The translations under genes were made by a program, and so were the position numbers. The notes beneath the pieces are model-generated. The model was not told the DNA's origin. It saw only the letters and a program-made list of their open reading frames with translations, and made no database searches. A DNA stretch of 14,692 bases, from contig CALVKX010000025.1 of assembly GCA_944333375.1 (NCBI GenBank), forward strand, positions 1-14,692, read 5' to 3'. This DNA is from an uncultured Eubacteriales bacterium (GTDB taxonomy: Bacteria; Bacillota_A; Clostridia; Christensenellales; Aristaeellaceae). Below, in pieces: positions 7,363 through 12,947 of the stretch; position 1 is the stretch's first letter, and each line of letters starts with the position of its first letter.

Positions 7363-8582
7363 TGGCTTCCTCCTGCCTCCCCGTTTTCGGTGTTTTCCAT
7401 GGCGCTGAGCATGGCGCCCAGCCGGTCGCGCAGGTCCTCCACCGAGCTGCGGCACAGCGCCGCGCGCTCCCGGGCCTGGCGCCTGAGCGCCTCCTGCTCC
7501 GCCCGCGCCCTTTCGAGCTCGCCGCGCAACAGGGACAATTCCGCCTCGCGCCGGGCGATCTCCTCCCGGTGCAAAGCGGCCTCCTCCTCCCGGGCCTGCT
7601 GGATGCGCCGCTGGATGTCCTCCTCGCGGCGGCGCTCGTTCTCCAGCCGCTCCAGGCGGCGGCGCTCGTTTTCCTCCTGCCAGGCCCGCCGCGCCGCGTT
7701 CCAGCGCTGCACGTCCGAGCCCAGCAGTGCGCCCGCCTGTGCCAGCGCGGCCAGCGCGCCCATCGCCCCGGCGGCCTCCGGGGCTGCCTGTCCCGGCGCC
7801 TCGCCGAAGGAGACGGCGATGAGGCCGTCCTGATGGGCGATAAGGAACTCGTAGAGCTCCATCGCCTTTTGGAAGTTGGGGTTTTTCTTGATGAGGTTGG
7901 TCCGCACCACGGGATAGCGCACGGGCGCGGTGCCCACAAGCAGGCGCATCAGGGGCGAGTCCATCAGGCGCGCGGCCTGCTTTCGCAGATCTTCCACCTC
8001 CGAAAACGCCCCCTGCCCGCCGGGGCCGGGCAGGCGGTCGATGCGGCCTTCCAACTGAAAGGCCCCTTCCCGCCCTGCCTGCGCCAGGCGGTAGGTATAG
8101 GACAGGGTGCCGTCCGTCTCCTTCATCTCCCGGGCCTGCTGGGCCAAGAAGCTCTCCAGATGTGTCACCAGCGTATAGAGGAAGCGGTTTTCATAGATGG
8201 CGTAGTTCTCGTCCCGCTCCACCGTCAGCAGCCGGTCGGGCTGCACGCTCCCGTCGCGGTCCACGCGGGTGATGTACTCGCTGTGCTGCGCCAGGTGCCG
8301 CACCGTCTCGCTGGTCACGCGCTTGGCGCGGTCCACCCGCACCACCTCGCGGTGGGCGCGGATGAAGCGCCGCTGCTCGTCGATGGCCTTCTCCACATAC
8401 GGCAGGAGCCGCCGCACCGTCCCGAGCCACTCCCCGCTGGGCGAGAGGGCGGCCAGACGCCTTGCGCTCTCATAGCTGCCCGCGCACAGGCGCGCGCGCC
8501 CGGCGGCCTCGGGACAGCCCTCCACCGCCTCGCACACCTCCATGAGCGAACGAAACAACCGATCCGTTTCTTCCATCATCAC
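7359..8582 (-). CDS. DUF2357-like protein with C-terminal coiled coil, partner of the McrB-like ATPase
   Basis: The 407-residue product has no signal peptide or membrane helix and should be cytoplasmic. The N-terminal two thirds resemble the DUF2357/McrC-type adaptor domain: a YENRFLYTL motif (E131, N132, R133) like the conserved ENR of that family, and a later KKNPNFQKAMELYEFL segment (N234, P235). From about residue 300 to 395 there is a highly charged Glu/Arg/Ala-rich coiled coil. No PD-(D/E)xK nuclease motif is visible, unlike McrC. The gene begins 3 bases after the ATPase stop and overlaps the LCP gene by 4. Three ATG in a row (8582, 8579, 8576) follow an AAGG site, and the second has the best spacing. 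The family call is from motif memory and moderately sure; function in polysaccharide control or defence is open. Confidence 0.65.
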   Translation of the reverse strand: MMMEETDRLFRSLMEVCEAVEGCPEAAGRARLCAGSYESARRLAALSPSGEWLGTVRRLLPYVEKAIDEQRRFIRAHREVVRVDRAKRVTSETVRHLAQHSEYITRVDRDGSVQPDRLLTVERDENYAIYENRFLYTLVTHLESFLAQQAREMKETDGTLSYTYRLAQAGREGAFQLEGRIDRLPGPGGQGAFSEVEDLRKQAARLMDSPLMRLLVGTAPVRYPVVRTNLIKKNPNFQKAMELYEFLIAHQDGLIAVSFGEAPGQAAPEAAGAMGALAALAQAGALLGSDVQRWNAARRAWQEENERRRLERLENERRREEDIQRRIQQAREEEAALHREEIARREAELSLLRGELERARAEQEALRRQARERAALCRSSVEDLRDRLGAMLSAMENTENGEAGGSQ

Positions 8583-8585
8583 GCC

Positions 8586-10577
8586 TTAACCCATCTTTTT
8601 CAGCCGGCCGAGATAGGCCAGGCACTCCGTCATGACGCCGGGGCCGAAGAGCTGCGCAAGCAGCGCCTCCAGGCCGTCCAGCTCCTCGCGCAGGTACATG
8701 AGGTTCTGGTTTTCCAGCTTGCGCAGGACCTTCTTGCACAGCAGGTAGTCCAGGCCCTCCAGCTCGTTGCCGCCGCACGCCGCGTAGACGGGCAAAAAGA
8801 GGCTGAGCTGGCGCTGGATGCGGTTTCCGAAGGTGATGCGCAGGCGCTGGATGAGGTAGCGGTCCAGACACGCCAGACGCTCGGTCAGCTCCCGGGGCAT
8901 GCGGTAGCCCTCCTGCGCGGCGGCAAAGAGCCGGGACAGCTCCGAGGCGCGCAGGTGCAGGGGCGGCGTGTCGGGGGCCTCGAAGGGCTCGGCGCGCTCG
9001 TCCAGGTCGATGACCATGGCGCGGTCATAGACCTTGTCGGCGATGCCGAAGGTCGAGTCGTCGTTGTTGGCGGTGCCCACGTACCACATGTTGGGCGGCA
9101 GGCGGAGCTTGCCATCCCTGAGGCGGACGGGGTCTCCGGGCCACTGGTCGGGCACGATGCCGATGACCCATTCCTCCTGCGAGGGAAGCTCCAGAATGGA
9201 GAGCAGCTCGGCGAAGTAATACTCCACCCGCGCGATGTTCATCTCGTCCAGGACGGAGACGTACACGTCGTCGCGGTAACCCGCCTCGTAGATGCTCTCC
9301 AGGAGGCTGGTCTCGTTGTAGCGGCGGGAGAACTCATTGAGATACCCCAGCAGATCGCCCCGGTCGCGCCAGGAGGGCTGCACGGGGATGATCGTGGCGT
9401 CCCTCCCCACGAATTTGCCCAGGGCGTAGGCCAGCGAGGTCTTGCCCGTTCCCGAGATGCCCTGGATGATCGTCAGGCGGCTCATGGCCAGCCCGGCGAT
9501 GAAGAGGCGGATCACCTTGGGATCGTAGTACAGGTGCAGGCGGCTGGCGGCGAAGAAGCGGAATCGCGCGCACACCTCGGCCAGCGGAACAGTCGCGTCA
9601 TACGCCGGCTCCTGACGCCCGCGCATGCGCTGGTCGATGTGGGAGAGGCGGTAGAAGCGCGTGCCTTTTTTCTTCCTTTTGGACAGCCCGCGGATCAGGG
9701 CCGTCATGAGCAGCACCAGCACGGCCAGTGCCAGCGCCGCCAGAAACCAGATGTTGTCCAGCAGACCTTTCACGACCTTTGTAAGCGTGTTCGGGGCAAT
9801 CGTGGGCGTGGCCGTAGGTGTAGCCGTCGGGGTGGCCGTGGGCGTCGGGCTCGGCGTGGCCGTAGGGGTGGCCGTGGGCGTCGGGCTCGGCGTGGCCGTA
9901 GGCGTTGCCGTCGGCGTAGCCGCAAAGAGCAGCACGTCCGGCTGGTCCTCCTGCGTCACGGCGAAGGAGTCGGGGGCCTCCAGCACCAGGCCGTCGGCAT
10001 CCACGTCCACGATGGCGTAGGTCTGGTAGCGCCGCCCGTTGCTCAGATAGTTCATCAGATAGAGCCTGTGAAGCGGCTCCAGCTCGCCCGCGTCGTTGCG
10101 GCTGAGGTAGATGAACTCCTGATAGATGCCCTCCGGATAGAGGATGCGCTCCAGGGTGAAGGTGCCGTCGCGGTCGTTGTCCTCCAGCACCACGATGCTC
10201 GAAAGACCCGAGGAATTCTCCAGGTGTCGGAACTGGATCTGCCCGACCAGGAAGCGTCGCACCTCGGCAGAAAGGCTGTCCAGGTAGCTGCGGGTCAGCA
10301 GAATATGGTAATAGCTGTTGGTGCTTTCCACCGTGGCCTTGACGGTGGAGAACAGCTCCACGCCGCCGTCGAGCACGGTATACTGAGCGCCGCCGACATC
10401 GATGCGGCTCCCCCCGGGGTTGTCCTGAATGGTTTTGCCCGAGGGCAATTCGATGTCCAGCTCCATGCCCTCCACCCAAACCGCGGCCCGGGCGGGGAAA
10501 CAGAGGCAGACAACCAGCGCGAGCAGCAAAGCGCCCCGCGCAGCCCTCAAGCAGATGCGTCCCATGGATCGCTCCAT
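8586..10577 (-). CDS. Membrane-anchored McrB-like AAA+ ATPase with extracytoplasmic domain
   Basis: This 663-residue protein has an unusual order. A signal peptide (about residues 1-32, ending ARA-A) comes first, then an extracytoplasmic domain to about residue 217 with two DxDxDG loops (D133-D137 and D191-D195). A Thr/Pro/Ala repeat linker (about 218-261), a membrane helix (about 275-295) and a basic stop-transfer stretch (KRKKK) follow. The cytoplasmic AAA+ module of the McrB/MoxR-like type carries Walker A GISGTGKT (373-380), Walker B VLDEMN (D444, E445) with ARVEYYFAELLSILE, and an NxxD motif in GTANNDDS (N504, D507) followed by DRA, the McrB-family signature. GTP versus ATP use cannot be told. 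Met1 (10577) has AAAGG ten bases upstream; Met5 (10565) has GGAG six bases upstream and is equally good. The DUF2357-like partner follows after 3 bases. Confidence 0.85.
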   Translation of the reverse strand: MERSMGRICLRAARGALLLALVVCLCFPARAAVWVEGMELDIELPSGKTIQDNPGGSRIDVGGAQYTVLDGGVELFSTVKATVESTNSYYHILLTRSYLDSLSAEVRRFLVGQIQFRHLENSSGLSSIVVLEDNDRDGTFTLERILYPEGIYQEFIYLSRNDAGELEPLHRLYLMNYLSNGRRYQTYAIVDVDADGLVLEAPDSFAVTQEDQPDVLLFAATPTATPTATPSPTPTATPTATPSPTPTATPTATPTATPTIAPNTLTKVVKGLLDNIWFLAALALAVLVLLMTALIRGLSKRKKKGTRFYRLSHIDQRMRGRQEPAYDATVPLAEVCARFRFFAASRLHLYYDPKVIRLFIAGLAMSRLTIIQGISGTGKTSLAYALGKFVGRDATIIPVQPSWRDRGDLLGYLNEFSRRYNETSLLESIYEAGYRDDVYVSVLDEMNIARVEYYFAELLSILELPSQEEWVIGIVPDQWPGDPVRLRDGKLRLPPNMWYVGTANNDDSTFGIADKVYDRAMVIDLDERAEPFEAPDTPPLHLRASELSRLFAAAQEGYRMPRELTERLACLDRYLIQRLRITFGNRIQRQLSLFLPVYAACGGNELEGLDYLLCKKVLRKLENQNLMYLREELDGLEALLAQLFGPGVMTECLAYLGRLKKMG
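9829..9900 (-). repeat. Two identical 36-bp tandem units in the Thr/Pro linker of the AAA+ gene
   Basis: Copies 9829-9864 and 9865-9900 are identical and encode a 12-residue Thr/Pro/Ala/Ser unit. They sit inside a longer 6-bp-periodic tract (about 9795-9925) of ATPTATP-like repeats. Gain or loss of whole units keeps the frame and would change linker length only. Confidence 0.9.
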
Positions 10578-10603
10578 GCGTCTTACGCCTTTCCGTGGAC
10601 GGC

Positions 10604-11119
10604 TCAGCCGTCCAGCTTTTCCACGATCTCGTAGGCCAGCCAGATCTGCCGGATGGCCCCATGCGTATCCAGCGCCACGTGGACGGTGCGCCTTCTGCGG
10701 TCCATGCGCAAAATCGTCCCCTGAAGCTGGCTAAACACGCCGTCCACGATGCGGATCCTGTCCCCGGCCTGAACGGCCCTGAGCAGTCCGATGTGGCCCT
10801 CCAGCCGCCAGACCCAGTCCGCGAAGGCGAGGTCACGCCCGGCCAGGCAGTCCTCGCCGCTCTCGTAGCGCAGGACGCGCAGGACATGATCCAGGCGCAG
10901 CAAATCGTCATAGCACGCTTCTCCCCAACGGGAGTAGACAAAGACGTAGCCCGGCAGAAGCGGGGCGAGCGTGTCCACCCAGCGATGGTCGCGCATCACG
11001 GGCCGGACCCGTTGCGCAAAGAGGGCGCTGCCCCATCCGCGCTCCCGGACCTGCCGCACGACCGTCTGCTCCCTCCCAACGTCGCAGAACAGACAGCGGA
11101 CACAATCGTATCCGTCCAC
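10604..11119 (-). CDS. NusG-like (LoaP/UpxY-type) transcription antitermination factor
   Basis: The 171-residue product has an NGN domain and a C-terminal KOW domain, as specialised NusG paralogues do. These travel with RNA polymerase and promote read-through of long envelope-polysaccharide or secondary-metabolite operons. The NGN part shows LFCDVGREQTVVRQV and PLLPGYVFVYS, and the KOW part shows VQAGDRIRIVDGVFSQLQGTI. I place the start at GTG 11119, because GAGGTG lies 6 bases upstream and the NGN fold begins at once; an in-frame GTG at 11215 would add a 32-residue low-complexity tail. A CVRCLFC cluster (three Cys spaced CxxCxxC) near the N-terminus is unusual. It is the first gene of the leftward operon, the usual place for such factors, so it probably acts on its own transcript. 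Confidence 0.9.
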   Translation of the reverse strand: MDGYDCVRCLFCDVGREQTVVRQVRERGWGSALFAQRVRPVMRDHRWVDTLAPLLPGYVFVYSRWGEACYDDLLRLDHVLRVLRYESGEDCLAGRDLAFADWVWRLEGHIGLLRAVQAGDRIRIVDGVFSQLQGTILRMDRRRRTVHVALDTHGAIRQIWLAYEIVEKLDG

Positions 11120-11300
11120 CCCATTCACCTCGCGCACTGCCGGCGGGTGATTTGGGCACGCTTCGCCCTCCGCCCTCCCGGCGGCTTTTCTCACGGCTAT
11201 GACAGATGCCCTCACGCCGCTACGCCTTGCACAGTAACCGGCGCCCGGACATCCTTGTACGGCTGGGGTTCAGCCTGGGCTTTTTTCCCAGACAGACCCG
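11120..11300 (-). promoter_or_regulatory. Structured 5' leader of the NusG-like operon
   Basis: About 180 nt lie between the predicted transcription start and the GTG start. Read on the minus strand, hairpins are possible at 11291-11275 (CTGGG/CCCAG, A-rich loop), 11275-11261 (GGCTG/CAGCC, sharing one base with the first) and within the GC-rich stretch near 11170-11185 (CCGCC/GGCGG). I see no intrinsic terminator and no riboswitch I recognise. Specialised NusG factors can load through a leader hairpin, so the tandem stems at the 5' end are the candidate loading site. The rest of the 445-base divergent gap holds the two promoters and the other gene's leader. Confidence 0.5.
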
Positions 11301-11306
11301 ATTGTT

Positions 11307-11335
11307 ATTATACAAAACCATCCATCTGATGTCAA
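11307..11335 (-). promoter_or_regulatory. Consensus sigma-A promoter of the NusG-like/polysaccharide operon
   Basis: On the minus strand a perfect -35 TTGACA (11335-11330) and a perfect -10 TATAAT (11312-11307) are separated by 17 bases, so transcription should start near 11300. A full-consensus promoter suggests strong initiation, with control left to later steps such as antitermination. Confidence 0.93.
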
Positions 11336-11420
11336 TGCATACCAGAATCTGTATTTTCGTTTTGCTTGAGACAAACCTGGCCAATCCGGCTCATTTTTTT
11401 ACATGTCCGCCATCTCTCTC

Positions 11421-11449
11421 TTGACAATCCCCGGTGCATGCCTTATCAT
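11421..11449 (+). promoter_or_regulatory. Sigma-A promoter of the sugar ABC transporter operon
   Basis: A perfect -35 TTGACA (11421-11426), a 17-base spacer and -10 TATCAT (11444-11449, one mismatch) predict a start near 11456 and a leader of about 110 nt. It is divergent from the NusG-operon promoter, with the two -35 boxes 85 bases apart. Confidence 0.9.
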
Positions 11450-11469
11450 AAAAACGACAAAAAAACGGA

Positions 11470-11539
11470 ATGAGGATCGGAATCATCGGTTTTGCACAAG
11501 TGCGAAGGAAATCTGTGCATTTTTGCAAAACGACCTCAT
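11470..11539 (+). promoter_or_regulatory. Nested inverted repeats in the leader of the solute-binding protein gene
   Basis: ATGAGG (11470-11475) pairs with CCTCAT (11534-11539), GTTTTGCA (11489-11496) pairs with TGCAAAAC (11524-11531), and TGCACA can pair with TGTGCA inside. All lie just downstream of the predicted start and could be an operator for a sugar-responsive repressor or an mRNA stem. The choice between these is not possible from sequence alone. Confidence 0.5.
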
Positions 11540-11564
11540 GTCTATTATGAAAGGAAGGAAGCCC

Positions 11565-12869
11565 ATGAAAAAGCTCGTATCCCTGCTTCTGGCTGCGCTG
11601 CTGCTCCTGCCCATGACCGCCTCCCTGGCGGCTACGGAATTCGACGTGACCGAGCCCATCACCATCACCTGGTGGCACGCGCACGAGGACCAGCTTACCG
11701 AGTACCTCAACTACATGGTCGACAAGTTCAACAGCGAAAACGACATGGGCATCACCGTCAACCCCGTCTATATCGGCAGCTATGGCGAGATCAACACCCA
11801 GTTCATCGCCGCGGCCGCGGCCGGCACGGGCACGGTCCCCGCGCTGGTGACCTGCAACACCTCCTACCCGGCCAGCTACGGCAAGGACGGGCTGTGCGAG
11901 ATTCTCGATCCCTATATCGACGCCTATGACTACGATCTGGAGGACTTCGGCGAGGGCCTCATCGCCTCCACCAGCTACGACGGCGAGCAGGTCTGCCTGC
12001 CCTACCTGATCTCCACCCAGGTCATGTACTACAACAAGACCGTAGCGGAGGAAGAGGGCATCACCATGCCCAAGACCTTCGACGAGATGGACGCGTTCCT
12101 GGAGAAGGCCACGCTGTTTAACGAGGACGGCACGACCAAGCGCTATGGCACCGTCATCGGCGGCTGGGACTACTGGTACTATGAGATGCTCTACAAAAAC
12201 AACGGCGTGGAGACCGTGACCGCGGACGGCACCACCGATGTCAACAGCGAAAAGAGTGTGGAGATCACCGCCAAGATCAAGGAGTGGATCGACAAGGGCT
12301 ACGCCTACTTCGCCTACGGCACCGACGCCTCCACCAACATGCGCCAGCTCTTCTGGGACGGCGGCGCCTTCAGCGTCTTCCACACCTCCTCCCTCTATGA
12401 CACCTATGTGACCAACGTGGCCGCCTCCGCCAATCCCTTTGAGGTCGGCATGGCGTGGCTGCCCGGCGGCAGCGACGGCGAGTCGTTCAAGAGCGAGGTC
12501 GGCGGCGCCGCCATCCTCATCCCCGCGGCCGCCTCTCAGGCCGAGAAGAACGCCGCCTGGCAGTTCCTGATGTTCATGACCACCCCGGAGATCAACCTCT
12601 ACTGGGCCGACAAGACCGGCTACTTCCCCACCCGCGCCGGCGTGCAGGGCACTGAGGAGTATGAGGAGTACCTCTCCCGCAAGCCCGCCATGGCCGACAT
12701 CGTGGCCATGAGCAGCTGGATCAACCCCCGCAACCAGAACCCCGCCTACGACGCCTGCGCCAACCTCTGGCGCCATGCCCTGGCCCAGATCTTCAACGAG
12801 GGCGCGCCCATCCAGGAGACGCTGGACGCGCTGGCCCAGGAGATCCAGGAGACCCTGGACGATCAGTAA
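11565..12869 (+). CDS. Carbohydrate ABC transporter solute-binding protein (family 1, UgpB/MalE-like)
   Basis: The 434-residue product is the extracytoplasmic receptor of a CUT1 sugar importer. After a Sec signal peptide (about residues 1-22, ending SLA-A) the mature part starts with ITITWWHAHEDQLTEYLNYMVDKFN, typical of family 1 binding proteins. The hinge-region pattern MYYNKTVAEEEGI, then FSVFHTSS and the C-terminal AAWQFLMFMTTPEINLYWADKTGYFPTR block, follow in the usual order. There is no lipobox Cys at the cleavage site, which is odd for a Gram-positive receptor. The start at 11565 follows AAGGAAGG by 6 bases; upstream in-frame codons would put the signal peptide inside the protein. The sugar is unknown. 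The gene heads the rightward operon, followed by a stem-loop and the permease. Confidence 0.94.
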   Translation: MKKLVSLLLAALLLLPMTASLAATEFDVTEPITITWWHAHEDQLTEYLNYMVDKFNSENDMGITVNPVYIGSYGEINTQFIAAAAAGTGTVPALVTCNTSYPASYGKDGLCEILDPYIDAYDYDLEDFGEGLIASTSYDGEQVCLPYLISTQVMYYNKTVAEEEGITMPKTFDEMDAFLEKATLFNEDGTTKRYGTVIGGWDYWYYEMLYKNNGVETVTADGTTDVNSEKSVEITAKIKEWIDKGYAYFAYGTDASTNMRQLFWDGGAFSVFHTSSLYDTYVTNVAASANPFEVGMAWLPGGSDGESFKSEVGGAAILIPAAASQAEKNAAWQFLMFMTTPEINLYWADKTGYFPTRAGVQGTEEYEEYLSRKPAMADIVAMSSWINPRNQNPAYDACANLWRHALAQIFNEGAPIQETLDALAQEIQETLDDQ

Positions 12870-12900
12870 TCCGCGCGTGCGCGGCAAATCCATACCGTCA

Positions 12901-12928
12901 GGGAGGGAAAGTTTCGGCTTTCCCTCCC
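12901..12928 (+). repeat. Stem-loop between binding-protein and permease genes
   Basis: A perfect 11-bp stem (12901-12911 with 12918-12928, 6-nt loop TTTCGG) lies in the 78-base gap, preceded by a smaller stem (12871-12875 with 12880-12884). No T-tract follows. Such stems often protect the upstream message, giving more binding protein than permease; that role is inferred here. Confidence 0.75.
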
Positions 12929-12947
12929 ATGGAATGAGGTTGATAAC

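Noticed and set aside
9795..9925. Possible CRISPR-like or regulatory repeat array
   Set aside because: The repeats are contiguous, without spacers, in frame and coding for a Thr/Pro linker between two domains.
7359..10577. A classical McrBC restriction system
   Set aside because: The ATPase is membrane-anchored with an outer domain and no DNA-binding N-terminal domain, and the partner lacks a visible PD-(D/E)xK nuclease. A defence role is not excluded, but type IV restriction is not supported.
7290..10634. A very long open frame on the plus strand, 1114 codons, opposite the ATPase and coiled-coil genes
   Set aside because: It is a GC-rich shadow: its translation is low-complexity His/Gln/Arg/Ala sequence, it has no ribosome binding site, and it lies antisense to two genes with clear motifs and coupled starts.
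10604..11215. Longer NusG-like protein starting at GTG 11215
   Set aside because: The extra 32 residues are low-complexity and lie before a GAGGTG site that fits GTG 11119, where the NGN domain begins.
11120..11300. Cyclic-di-GMP or other riboswitch in the NusG-operon leader
   Set aside because: I looked for the conserved GEMM-type and other familiar cores and did not find them, nor a terminator or a clear ribosome-site sequestering stem.
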